Origin: Catenulispora rubra
Lineage (GTDB): Bacteria; Actinomycetota; Actinomycetes; Streptomycetales; Catenulisporaceae
Direction of reading: 5' to 3'
Length of the DNA stretch: 64,000 bases
Assembly: GCF_015356825.1 (NCBI RefSeq)
Contig: NZ_JAACYW010000014.1
Coordinates: 17,728 to 81,727, forward strand
Below, in pieces: positions 34,550 to 42,142 of the stretch. The translations under genes and the position numbers were made by a program. Every line of letters starts with the position of its first letter. Positions within the stretch are counted from its first letter, which is position 1. Under the pieces are notes generated by a model. That model did no database searches, was not told the origin of the DNA, and worked only from the letters and a program-made list of their open reading frames with translations.

Positions 34550-35209
34550 TCATCCCACCAGCGCCGTGCCGAAGTGCTCGGCGACCTCGTCGGCGATCGC
34601 GAAAGCGTCGCGCGTCCCGTCCACCTCGATCACCGGCACGCCGCACTCCTTCGCCCGCCGCACCGCGTCCTCGCCGACCAGCCGGTCGCGCGCGACCCGG
34701 TTGGCCTGCGCGCGTGCCGCATCGCTCGTGTGGATGCCCATGGCGCCGGCGCGCGGCAGGGTGCTGAGTTGGTGCTGGCGGAAGTCCTCCGTCGGGACCA
34801 TCACGACCATCCGCGTCGGCGCGTCCAGCAGCGGCAGCACCAGCTCCGGCCGCAGTCCCCAGCCCTCGGCGATGATCGGCCGCGCCGAATACAGGCCGCG
34901 CAGGTCGTCCAGTGCCCACTCGAAGCGCGCCGGGAACCCGGCCAGCGTCTCCTCGGCCATCCGCTCCGGCGTCGTCTCGACCCAGACCGTGTCAGGGGAC
35001 GGATCCTCGGCCGCCTGCCCGAGTGCGACGCGCCGGGCGATCCGGCGCTCGTGGTGGCCGCGGGCGTCGTGGTAGTCGTAGTGGTACGCGGTCAGGCCGT
35101 GCCGGTGCGCCAGGATGCGCGCCACCGTCGACTTGCCGGCCCACTGCGCGCCGCCGATCCAGAGCGTGCGGCGCAGCGTCTCGAAGGGATCCCAGGTCTG
35201 CTCGGCCAT
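34550..35209 (-). CDS. P-loop NTPase, kinase-like (unknown substrate)
   Basis: This 219-residue protein begins at ATG 35209 with GGGGAGGACC just upstream; an earlier in-frame ATG has none. Walker A is GGAQWAGKST. There follow YHYDYHDARGHHERR, AEGWGLRPELVLPLL and a C-terminal Rossmann-like strand ending IEVDGTRDAFAIADEVAE. The layout resembles small-molecule kinases of the shikimate/CPT type, and the substrate is not evident. It starts just upstream of the RIO kinase terminator on the same strand. Confidence 0.75.
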   Translation of the reverse strand: MAEQTWDPFETLRRTLWIGGAQWAGKSTVARILAHRHGLTAYHYDYHDARGHHERRIARRVALGQAAEDPSPDTVWVETTPERMAEETLAGFPARFEWALDDLRGLYSARPIIAEGWGLRPELVLPLLDAPTRMVVMVPTEDFRQHQLSTLPRAGAMGIHTSDAARAQANRVARDRLVGEDAVRRAKECGVPVIEVDGTRDAFAIADEVAEHFGTALVG

Positions 35210-35270
35210 CGCGGTCCTCCCCGGCATGCTGTGGCGATGTCGTTGGCGATGTCGCAGGGAGCGACTGTAG

Positions 35271-35297
35271 CCGAGGCCCGCGTGCTGCGGGCCTCGG
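35271..35297. terminator. Hairpin terminator after the RIO kinase gene
   Basis: CCGAGGCCCGC pairs with GCGGGCCTCGG (11 bp) around GTGCT, just past the RIO kinase stop on the minus strand. Confidence 0.7.
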
Positions 35298-35323
35298 CCG
35301 GCGGCCTGGATATATCAGGGTTT

Positions 35324-36406
35324 TCAGATCAGACGCGCTTCGCTGGCGAGCATCTCCAGCAGCGCCTCGGGATCCGCGAAGCGCTCGGGCAGGCCGCGCG
35401 CCAGGAACCACTTGGCGACGTTGTGCACGTCCCGGGTCATGTACTCGCGGCCCTTCGGGTTCACCACCACGTCCACCACCTGCGGCAGGTCGATGAGGAC
35501 CAGCCGGCCGTGGTGCACCAGGAGGTTGTACGGCGACAGGTCGCCGTGCGTCTGCCCGCGCTCGGCCAGCGCCAGCAGGGCGGCGACCAGCTGCTCCCAC
35601 AGGTCCAGCAGCTCGTCGGGATCCGGGCGCATCTGCGCCAGCCGGGGCGCGGCCGTGCCGTCGGCCTCGCCGATGAACTCCATCAGCAGCTCGGTGCCGT
35701 ACAGCTGCACCGGATACGGCACCGGCACGCCGGCCTGCCAGAGCTCGGACAGCGCGCCGAACTCCGCGATCGCCCACTGCTGGGCGATCAGGTTCATGCC
35801 GAAGGAGGTGCGGCCCTCGATGGCGCGCATGTCGCGGGTGCGGCGCAGGCGGCGGCCTTCGAGGTAGCCGGCGTCGCGCTGGAAGTTGCGGTGTTCGTTG
35901 GAGCGGTAGCGCTTGGCGGCCATGGTGACCTCGGCGCCGGTGTCGGGGAAGACGCGGCGCAGCAGGAAGACGTCGGCTTCCTTGCCGGTCTTCAGGACGC
36001 CGAGCTCGTGGTCGCAGGCGCCCTGTTCGGTGATGACCCATTCGGGCCGGGGTTCGGGGCCGTGGCCGGCGTCGACCCAGTTGGACCAGCGGTCGCCCTC
36101 GGGCGGTGCCATGTCCTGGTTCTCGCGCTCGATGGCGAGGCGGGCTCGTTCCTCAAGGGTGAGGCGGCCTTTGCGGTTCGGGTTGGCGACGGAGTCGTCG
36201 ATACGGCGGCGCATGCGTTGCGGACGCGCGGAGGTGTCACCGAAATCGGCGTAGTCGTCCTCGTTCTCGGAATCGTCCTCGAAGCCTTCTTCGAGATTGT
36301 TCTCGAAGTCGTCCTCGAAGTCGTCCTCGAAATCGTCGAGGTCGTCGGAGCTGTCGAAGCCGTCGTTCAGGTACTGCGAGTGCTTGGGCACTGTGGTGTT
36401 CTCCAT
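35324..36406 (-). CDS. RIO-family serine/threonine protein kinase with acidic N-terminal tail
   Basis: This 360-residue protein has the RIO kinase core (about 130-340): nucleotide loop LKTGKEADVFLL, ATP-binding Lys in AAKRYRS, catalytic loop HGDLSPYNLLV and metal loop LIDLPQVVD, the RIO form of DFG. RIO kinases phosphorylate proteins or act as ATPases in ribosome maturation; the bacterial role is unclear. The first 60 residues are strongly acidic (DDLDDFEDDFEDDFENNLEE), coded by 12-bp repeats. ATG 36406 has no ribosome site of its own; a leader ORF with a strong site overlaps it (see findings). Confidence 0.85.
   Translation of the reverse strand: MENTTVPKHSQYLNDGFDSSDDLDDFEDDFEDDFENNLEEGFEDDSENEDDYADFGDTSARPQRMRRRIDDSVANPNRKGRLTLEERARLAIERENQDMAPPEGDRWSNWVDAGHGPEPRPEWVITEQGACDHELGVLKTGKEADVFLLRRVFPDTGAEVTMAAKRYRSNEHRNFQRDAGYLEGRRLRRTRDMRAIEGRTSFGMNLIAQQWAIAEFGALSELWQAGVPVPYPVQLYGTELLMEFIGEADGTAAPRLAQMRPDPDELLDLWEQLVAALLALAERGQTHGDLSPYNLLVHHGRLVLIDLPQVVDVVVNPKGREYMTRDVHNVAKWFLARGLPERFADPEALLEMLASEARLI
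36290..36345. repeat. 12-bp repeats encoding the acidic tail of the RIO kinase
   Basis: TCGAAGTCGTCC-type units in tandem, in register with the minus-strand codons Asp-Asp-Phe-Glu. Confidence 0.75.
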
Positions 36407-36585
36407 GTGGAAAGGAGGGAAATGATTCGGGATTCCGCGCGTGCGGCAATGACGGCAAACGTCACTGTCCCCACCTCCTTCCAGGAGAACGTGATCGGCG
36501 ACCGGTCTGATCGGCGATGCGCACGACCTTGGCACGCTCGCCGACGGCGCGCAACCGATTATTCGCGCGCCGGTACGATCGGTCC
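36407..36585. promoter_or_regulatory. Divergent control region with two strong, opposed ribosome sites and leader ORFs
   Basis: On the minus strand GGAAGGAGG (about 36474-36482) precedes GTG 36463, opening a 32-codon ORF that ends inside the RIO kinase gene. On the plus strand GGAAAGGAGGG precedes ATG 36422, opening a 55-codon ORF (MIRDSARAAMTANVTVPTSF onward) whose TGA overlaps the sigma factor GTG. The two genes proper lack such good sites. Either or both leaders may couple translation. Confidence 0.5.
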
Positions 36586-37125
36586 GTGAGCGCAGGTGAG
36601 GGGGCCGGGGACGCGCCGGACGCGCTGGACGCGCCGGGTGCCGTCGGCTGGGTCCGCGCCGCCCAACGCGGCGACGCGCTGGCGATGAGCCGCCTCCTGG
36701 ACGAGCTGACGCCCTACGTCGGCCGCCTGTGCGCCCCGATCGCCCTCGCCGACGGCCCGGACGCCGCGCAGGAGGCGCTGATCGCGGTCTTCCAGAACCT
36801 GCGATCGCTGCGCGAGCCCGCGGCGCTCTACGGCTGGGTCCGCCGCATCGCGGTCCGAGAGGCGATCCGCGTCGCGCAGCGCGGCGCCCGCCAGCAGCCA
36901 GCGGAGCTCGCCGAGCTGCCCGCGCCGGGCAGCCCCGAGCTGGCGGTGGACATCCGCGACGTACTGGACCGGCTGTCGCCGGAGCACCGTGCGATCCTGA
37001 TGCTGCGCGAGGTGGAGGGTTTGGACGAGCAGGCGGCGGCGGAGGTGCTCGACGTGTCGGCGGGGACGGCGAAGTCACGCTTGAGCCGCGCCAAGGCAGC
37101 GTTTCGGAAGCAGTGGACGGCATGA
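36586..37125 (+). CDS. RNA polymerase sigma factor, sigma-70 family (ECF-type)
   Basis: This 179-residue protein starts at GTG 36586 and has sigma region 2 (about 20-85: VRAAQRGDALAMSRLLDELTPYVG, LIAVFQNLRSLREPAALYGW) and region 4 (about 118-175: LSPEHRAILMLREVEGLDEQ, AEVLDVSAGTAKSRLSRAKA). It directs RNA polymerase to a small regulon. No canonical zinc anti-sigma gene follows; instead the next ORF overlaps by ATGA and encodes a Gly-rich SRPBCC protein. Confidence 0.88.
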   Translation: MSAGEGAGDAPDALDAPGAVGWVRAAQRGDALAMSRLLDELTPYVGRLCAPIALADGPDAAQEALIAVFQNLRSLREPAALYGWVRRIAVREAIRVAQRGARQQPAELAELPAPGSPELAVDIRDVLDRLSPEHRAILMLREVEGLDEQAAAEVLDVSAGTAKSRLSRAKAAFRKQWTA

Positions 37126-37844
37126 GCGACGGGAAGCGGGACTCAGAACCTCGCGGCGCAGGCGGCCCGAGCGGCGACGGTCGGCCCGGCATGAGCGGCG
37201 GCGGTTCGGCTGGCAGCAGCGCGGGCGGCAGCGGCCCGGGCGGGAGAAACAGCGCGAGTGGCGGCGGTGCGGCTGGCACTGGCGGCCCGAGCGGCGGCAG
37301 TCCGGCTGGCAGCAGCGGCGGCTTGGGTGGCACCGGCGGCGCGAGTGGTGGTGGCTCGGGCGGCGGCGAGAGCAACATGAGCAACGCAGGCACCTGGCCG
37401 GTCGCAGACCTCGACCCGGTCCGCCGCATGCGCGTCCTGGCCTCGGCGCTCCCCTCCGGCGCCTACGCCGAGCTGCGCGTCGACGCTCCGTTCGAGCGCG
37501 TCTGGGGCTACCTCGCCGACATGGAGCGCAGCATCCCCGACCTCATCGGCTTCATCCGGCGCTTCGAGCTCCGCGCGGACGGCTCAGCGGTCGCCACCGG
37601 CCTGCTCGGCAACCGGGGGCGGTTCGCCGTGGAGCTGCGCGAGGGCTGGTGCGTGATGCAGGACCGGTTCGTGGTCGGCGGGTTCGCGGCGGTCGCCGAC
37701 GGCGCGGGCACCCTCGTGGCCGGATGCGGCGCCGTCCGGACCGCCGGCATCCGCAAGGCCGCCCCGCTCCTGTTCGGCGAGCGCGCCGTGCTGCGCACCC
37801 TCGGCAAGGTGCGCAGCCACGTCGAGGGCCCCAGCCGTCAGTAG
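37122..37844 (+). CDS. SRPBCC-like protein with Gly/Ser-rich N-terminal region
   Basis: The C-terminal 130 residues (about 105-240: GAYAELRVDAPFERVWGYLA, DMERSIPDLIGFIRRFELR) have the START/SRPBCC (polyketide-cyclase-like) fold pattern that binds hydrophobic ligands. Residues 1-85 are pure Gly/Ser/Ala low complexity encoded by GGCGGC-rich repeats. ATG 37122 overlaps the sigma factor stop; an internal ATG at 37377 (MSNAGTWPVADLDP) would skip the repeat. Its position suggests a partner or target of the sigma factor; the function is unknown. Its 3' end overlaps the convergent hydrolase by 7 bp. Confidence 0.7.
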   Translation: MSDGKRDSEPRGAGGPSGDGRPGMSGGGSAGSSAGGSGPGGRNSASGGGAAGTGGPSGGSPAGSSGGLGGTGGASGGGSGGGESNMSNAGTWPVADLDPVRRMRVLASALPSGAYAELRVDAPFERVWGYLADMERSIPDLIGFIRRFELRADGSAVATGLLGNRGRFAVELREGWCVMQDRFVVGGFAAVADGAGTLVAGCGAVRTAGIRKAAPLLFGERAVLRTLGKVRSHVEGPSRQ

Positions 37845-39358
37845 ACCCTGTTGTCCAGCGGCAACGGCATGCCTTCGCAGACCGCTGATGTCGGTTCGCC
37901 GCCGTTCACCAGGTAGTCGTTCACATGCGCGTCCACACACGCGTTGCCCGCGTCGTACGCGATGTGGTTGCCGCCGCCCTGCACGAACACCATCGCCTGA
38001 CCCGACTCCTGCGCGTCCTCGAGCGCGCCCTCGACCGGCGTCGCCGGGTCGAACTCGTCCTGCACCATCAGCATCCGCGGCAGGTTGTCCGCGCCCGGGA
38101 GCACGGGATGCTGCGAGGTGTGCGGGTAGAACGCGCACGGCTCCTCCGTCGACTCCGCACCGACCAGCGGATACGTGGCGCCGAGCCGGTCGCCCTCGGA
38201 CACCCAGTACCCGGGATCGTGCGACCACGGCGTGTCCGCGCACGTCACGGCCCAGTACGCCCCGCTGTTCGCCTTGCCGGTCGGCACCCGCACCGCCGGC
38301 AGCAACTTCGTGGCCTGAGTCGGATCGGCTCGCAGAGCCTTGAGAACCCCGGCCCACTGCGGCCAGCCGTCCGAGTTGTACAGCGCCTGCGCCTGCAGCA
38401 CGTCCAGCGAGCTGCCACGGCCCTGCGCCGCCACCGCGGCCCGCAGCGCGTCGAACGACGCCTGCGCCTCGTCCGCGGTCGTCCCGAAGCCGTAGAGGTC
38501 GTCGTGGCGCGCGAGCCACGGCAGGAACTGCACCTCGAAGCGCCGGTCGAAGCCGCGCGCCCAGGAGTCGACGTAGTCGTCCTTGATCGTCGCACGCCAG
38601 TCCATGTTCGAGTCCAGGACGAAGCGGTCGGCGCGCGAGCGGAAGGTCGCGGCGTACCAGGCCCCGAGCCACGTGCCGTACGAGAACCCGAGGTAGTTGA
38701 CCTTCGGCTCGCCCAACAGCGCGCGGATCAGGTCCATGTCGCGGATCGTCTGGTCGGTGGTGATGTACGGCGCCAGCGGCGCCGCGCCGCAGCTCTGCCC
38801 GACCAGGCGCGCGTTCGCGAGCTGCTGCGCGGTGTTCGCCGCGGAGCGGTCCCGCTCGTCGGCGATCGGTGTGTACTGGGACCAGTCGATGTTGCAGTTC
38901 AGCGCGGTCGACGGCGCGACGCCGCGCGGCGCGAAGCCGATGATGTCGTACGCGCCCAGCAGCGACGGTTGGGACTTGGCGGTCTTCGTCGCCAGGGTCG
39001 AGCCGTCGCTGCCGGGACCGCCCGGATCGACCATCAGGATGCCGCGCCGTGCCGAGCCGCCGGTGCCGGCGACCTTCGTGACGCGGACGCTGATCGTGCC
39101 CTTCGACAGGTCGTACCAGTCCATCGGAACGGTGACGTCGGTGCAGTACGTGACCGGGTACTGGTGCCAGTCGGTGCCGCCGGGCGGCGGGTTCTGGTAC
39201 CAGTCGCACACCTGCCAGTCCAGATGTTGCGCACCGAGCGCGCCATAGGGGTTGACGTGGTTCGCCGGTGCGGCCGAAGCGGTGGACCCGACCACCGGGA
39301 TCAGGGCCAGACACGCCACGCCGACGAAGGCAGGTCGCAGAGCTTTACTATGGATCAT
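37838..39358 (-). CDS. Secreted alpha/beta hydrolase, tripeptidyl aminopeptidase (TAP/SlpD) family
   Basis: This protein of about 506 residues starts at ATG 39358, which begins a proper signal peptide (MIHSKALRPAFVGVACLAL, cleavage after STASA). A GTG at 39397 would add 13 residues. The hydrolase core has DPGGPGSDG (oxyanion), the nucleophile elbow GFSYGTW, the acid in VQDEFDPATP and His in GGGNHIAY, followed by the TAP C-terminal domain. It cleaves N-terminal tripeptides from secreted proteins or peptides outside the cell. Confidence 0.87.
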   Translation of the reverse strand: MIHSKALRPAFVGVACLALIPVVGSTASAAPANHVNPYGALGAQHLDWQVCDWYQNPPPGGTDWHQYPVTYCTDVTVPMDWYDLSKGTISVRVTKVAGTGGSARRGILMVDPGGPGSDGSTLATKTAKSQPSLLGAYDIIGFAPRGVAPSTALNCNIDWSQYTPIADERDRSAANTAQQLANARLVGQSCGAAPLAPYITTDQTIRDMDLIRALLGEPKVNYLGFSYGTWLGAWYAATFRSRADRFVLDSNMDWRATIKDDYVDSWARGFDRRFEVQFLPWLARHDDLYGFGTTADEAQASFDALRAAVAAQGRGSSLDVLQAQALYNSDGWPQWAGVLKALRADPTQATKLLPAVRVPTGKANSGAYWAVTCADTPWSHDPGYWVSEGDRLGATYPLVGAESTEEPCAFYPHTSQHPVLPGADNLPRMLMVQDEFDPATPVEGALEDAQESGQAMVFVQGGGNHIAYDAGNACVDAHVNDYLVNGGEPTSAVCEGMPLPLDNRVY

Positions 39359-39465
39359 GGTCTTACGATAGAAGCCGCTGATCACTCGGCGGATCACCCG
39401 AGCGACGGAATTCGGCGCCGACCCCTCGTTCGCTCGGGGGAGGCCCTACGACCGAGAACCGGCGG

Positions 39466-40353
39466 CTACCCCAGAAACCGGAGCACCTCCGCCGCCACCG
39501 CCGCAGGCTGCTCCTCCGGCAGCAGATGCCCGCCGCCGAGCAGCACCACGACCCTCAGCTCGTCCGCGTGCCGCTCCCCGCCCGCCAGCACCGCCGGCGG
39601 GATCACCACGTCCCGCTCCCCGCCGATGACCAGCGTCGGCACCGTCAGCCGCGCCTTCCGGTAGCGCCCGAGCGGGTGCCCGAAGATCTCCTGCCACACA
39701 TACGCCGCGTTCACCTGCTCCACGGCCCGCGCCCGCGCCGGATCGCGCAGCAGATCCGTGTAGATCCGGATGTCCTCGCGCTCCCACAGCGTCTTGTCCG
39801 CGGTCCAGTGCCGCAGCAGGAACCCGGCGAAGCCGGTCCGCCGCAGCACCAGCCGCCCGATCGGCGGGTGCTCGATGAACGCCGTGTGCCACATCCGCCA
39901 CAGGTTCGGCAGCACGCGCCGGGCCGGCGGCCACAGGTGCGTCATGTTCACCGATACCAGGGCGTTGACTCGCTCCGGATGCCGCAGCGCCGCCACGGAT
40001 CCGACCCAGCCGCCCCAGTCGTGCCCGACGATCGCCGCCTTGCCGATCCCGAGCTCGTCGAGCACCGCGATCACGTCCTCGGCCAGGTTCGGGGTACCGT
40101 AGCCGTGCTTCGGCGCCTCCGTCCAGCCCGATCCGCGCAGGTCCAGGGCCAGGACGCGGTGCGCGGCGGCGAGGTGCGGCAGCATCTGCCGCCACACGTA
40201 CCAGTGCTGCGGGAAACCGTGCAGCAGCACCAAGGGCGCGCCGTCTGCGGGCCCTGATTCGGCGACGTGGAATCGCACGCCGCGCGCGGTCACATATCGG
40301 TGCTCGACTCGATGAGTGGCTTCGCCGATCGCGGGCAACGGGAAAACGGACAC
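39466..40353 (-). CDS. Alpha/beta hydrolase, epoxide hydrolase-like
   Basis: This 295-residue cytoplasmic enzyme has the oxyanion motif HGFPQHWYVW and an Asp nucleophile in VGHDWGGWVG, which marks epoxide hydrolases and haloalkane/fluoroacetate dehalogenases, not serine esterases. It has a cap domain (about 140-210) and the catalytic His in LLGGGHLLPEEQP. The two cap tyrosines expected for epoxide hydrolases are not certain. The substrate is unknown. Confidence 0.85.
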   Translation of the reverse strand: MSVFPLPAIGEATHRVEHRYVTARGVRFHVAESGPADGAPLVLLHGFPQHWYVWRQMLPHLAAAHRVLALDLRGSGWTEAPKHGYGTPNLAEDVIAVLDELGIGKAAIVGHDWGGWVGSVAALRHPERVNALVSVNMTHLWPPARRVLPNLWRMWHTAFIEHPPIGRLVLRRTGFAGFLLRHWTADKTLWEREDIRIYTDLLRDPARARAVEQVNAAYVWQEIFGHPLGRYRKARLTVPTLVIGGERDVVIPPAVLAGGERHADELRVVVLLGGGHLLPEEQPAAVAAEVLRFLG

Positions 40354-40469
40354 GGGTGGCTCCTGCCGGTTCGACTGCGGTGGATGCTGTCGAGCTGAGG
40401 AGGAGCCACCCGGTCTATTCGTTCCCTGTGATCACGCCGCCAAGTGTGTGACGTGTGTCACCAGGCGCC

Positions 40470-40494
40470 GCGAGCCCGCTATTTGGCGAGCCCG
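40470..40494. repeat. 9-bp direct repeat straddling the chitinase stop codon
   Basis: GCGAGCCCG at 40470-40478 and 40486-40494 flank the stop codon 40479-40481 (minus strand), period 16 bp. Confidence 0.6.
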
Positions 40495-41834
40495 AAAGCG
40501 TTCACCAACTGCCCGTCGGCCGTGTCGCCGTCCAGCGACCACGTCATGTCGCCGCGCAGTCCCAGGGCCTTGATGAACCAGACCTTCTCCTGGATGCTCT
40601 GCCGGTCGTCGAACGTCCAGAAGGTCTTGCTCGCCGGGTCGTACTTGTACGCCGCGCCGGAGAACGGGTCGTGGTGCACGGTCCCGGGCTGCGCCGCGAT
40701 CTGGTTGTACTCGACGTCCGTCGCCACGCCGGTGGCCGGCTGGAACTCGCCGTCGCCGTTCGGCCCCGGCGCGACGCCGGTCCAGCCGTGCGCGTAGAAG
40801 GGGATCGAGATGGCGATCTTGCGCGGGCTGGCGCCCTGCTTGAGGTAGTTGGCCACGACCTCCAGCGTCGAGATCTCGCCGTTGTTCGGGTACGGGTCGC
40901 TCGGCGTCGCCCGCGGCGCGGGGTCGAACGGCGACGGGAACAGGTTGGACTGCGACTCCGTCGGGCCGGTGGTCTCCCAGGGCCCGTTGAAGTCGAACGT
41001 CATCACGTTCATCCAGTCCACGATCCGCGACACCGGGCCGACCTCGATGTGCGAGACCTTCTCCGGGCCGGACGGGGTGTCGGCGGTGAGCAGGTAGTGC
41101 TTGCCGTCAGCTGATCCCTGAGCGTTCAGCTGGTTGCGGAACTCCTGCAGCAGCAACGTGAAGTTGTGCGTGTCCTGCGGACCGTGCGGGTTGTTGTTGC
41201 CGACCTCGTCCGGGTACTCCCAGTCGATCGCGATGCCGTCGAAGATCCCGGCCGCCGCGCCCTGAGCGGCGCCCGGCAGGTTCCCCTTGATGTACATGTC
41301 GATGCAGGACTGCGCGAACTTCGCCCGCGAGGCCGGGGTCGCCGCGGCGGCGGAGAAGTTGGTGGACTCCGACCAGCCGCCGACCGACATCACGATCTTC
41401 AGCTTCGGATAGGCCTTCTTCAGCTCGCGCAGCTGATTGAAGTTCCCTGCGATGCTTTGCGCGCCGGTGTCGGCGGTGCTGTCCACGGAGTGCGCGGCGT
41501 CCACCGGCTTCTGCCAGTCCGCCCACGAGTCGGCGCTGGCGCAGGTGCCGTCCGGGGCGATGTTGGAGAACGCGTAGTCGATCTCAGTGAGCTTGTTCAC
41601 CGCGCCGGAGGCGATCAGGTTCTTCTCGTAGAACCCTGAGTAGATCCCCCACTGGGTGAAGTATCCGACCGAGACTTTCCCGTTGTTGTCAAAGGACTGT
41701 GCGGATTGTGCGGCGCTGCCGGGGGTGGCCAGTGCCGGGGAGGCGGCGGCGACCGGCACGATCGCCAGGCTCAGGACGGCGGCCGCGGCAAGAGCGGTGC
41801 GGCGCGGCCGGTGGGGCTGGGAGGGGCGGCTCAT
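40479..41834 (-). CDS. Secreted GH18 chitinase-like protein with altered DxDxE motif
   Basis: This 451-residue protein starts at ATG 41834 (AGGAG upstream) with a signal peptide cleaved near ALATPG. A single GH18 barrel fills the mature protein: VSVGYFTQWG, KIVMSVGGWSES (strand 3), the catalytic strand FDGIAIDWEYP, MTFDFNGPW (strand 6) and the C-terminal MTWSLDGD. The usual DGxDxDxE reads DGIAIDWE: the catalytic Glu and adjacent Asp remain, but the first Asp of DxDxE is Ala. No carbohydrate-binding module is present. It shares a DasR-like control region with the divergent chitinase. Confidence 0.88.
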   Translation of the reverse strand: MSRPSQPHRPRRTALAAAAVLSLAIVPVAAASPALATPGSAAQSAQSFDNNGKVSVGYFTQWGIYSGFYEKNLIASGAVNKLTEIDYAFSNIAPDGTCASADSWADWQKPVDAAHSVDSTADTGAQSIAGNFNQLRELKKAYPKLKIVMSVGGWSESTNFSAAAATPASRAKFAQSCIDMYIKGNLPGAAQGAAAGIFDGIAIDWEYPDEVGNNNPHGPQDTHNFTLLLQEFRNQLNAQGSADGKHYLLTADTPSGPEKVSHIEVGPVSRIVDWMNVMTFDFNGPWETTGPTESQSNLFPSPFDPAPRATPSDPYPNNGEISTLEVVANYLKQGASPRKIAISIPFYAHGWTGVAPGPNGDGEFQPATGVATDVEYNQIAAQPGTVHHDPFSGAAYKYDPASKTFWTFDDRQSIQEKVWFIKALGLRGDMTWSLDGDTADGQLVNAFGLAK

Positions 41835-41858
41835 GAGGCTCCTCGAAGTGAGACGAAG

Positions 41859-41872
41859 ATGTCTAGACCAGC
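41859..41872. promoter_or_regulatory. DasR-like operator near the 40479-41834 chitinase start
   Basis: GTCTAGACCA (41861-41870) matches most of the streptomycete DasR box AGTGGTCTAGACCACT. It lies about 25 bp upstream of the ATG and just downstream of a TTGACC-N17-GAGCAT promoter read on the minus strand (41914-41886), a position suited to repression. Confidence 0.65.
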
Positions 41873-41885
41873 GTTGGCGAGCGCC

Positions 41886-41914
41886 ATGCTCCTCGCCGCC
41901 GACCCCGTGGTCAA
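41886..41914 (-). promoter_or_regulatory. Probable promoter of the GH18 gene on the minus strand
   Basis: The -35 TTGACC (41914-41909) and -10 GAGCAT (41891-41886) are separated by 17 bp on the minus strand, upstream of the DasR-like box and the start codon. Confidence 0.45.
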
Positions 41915-41978
41915 GTCCTCGTAAGGGCTTCTTTGCCTTTCGCTGACCTGCTGCGGGATGACCATGGTCGATGCCAGC

Positions 41979-42001
41979 AGGTCTAGACCTTGGTCTAGAC
42001 C
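41979..42001. promoter_or_regulatory. Two adjacent DasR-like operators
   Basis: AGGTCTAGACCT (41979-41990) and GGTCTAGACC (41992-42001) are palindromes with centres 12 bp apart, matching the core of the DasR responsive element known from streptomycete chitinase promoters. They sit directly upstream of a -35 TTGACA box serving the plus-strand chitinase. Confidence 0.75.
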
Positions 42002-42007
42002 TCACCC

Positions 42008-42036
42008 TTGACAGTCCCCGAGGACGGCGGTACTTC
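42008..42036 (+). promoter_or_regulatory. Probable promoter of the plus-strand chitinase
   Basis: A consensus TTGACA (42008-42013), a 17-bp spacer and TACTTC (42031-42036) follow the DasR-like boxes. The start codon is about 105 bp further on. Confidence 0.5.
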
Positions 42037-42142
42037 TTCCCTACGACCCGATCCGTTTATTGCGGCGCCGCTCTCCGGATCAGCTCCATGCGCAGTTTCT
42101 TTCCGAACGGTTTCCCTCCCGCCACAGGAGCGTGCGTAACGA

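Noticed and set aside
34385..36421. Plus-strand open frame of over 600 codons across the P-loop kinase and RIO kinase genes
   Set aside because: Antisense shadow in GC-rich DNA. Only its last 55 codons (from ATG 36422) have a ribosome site and are discussed separately.
39359..39397. GTG 39397 as start of the tripeptidyl aminopeptidase
   Set aside because: The 13 added residues precede a complete signal peptide that begins at ATG 39358.
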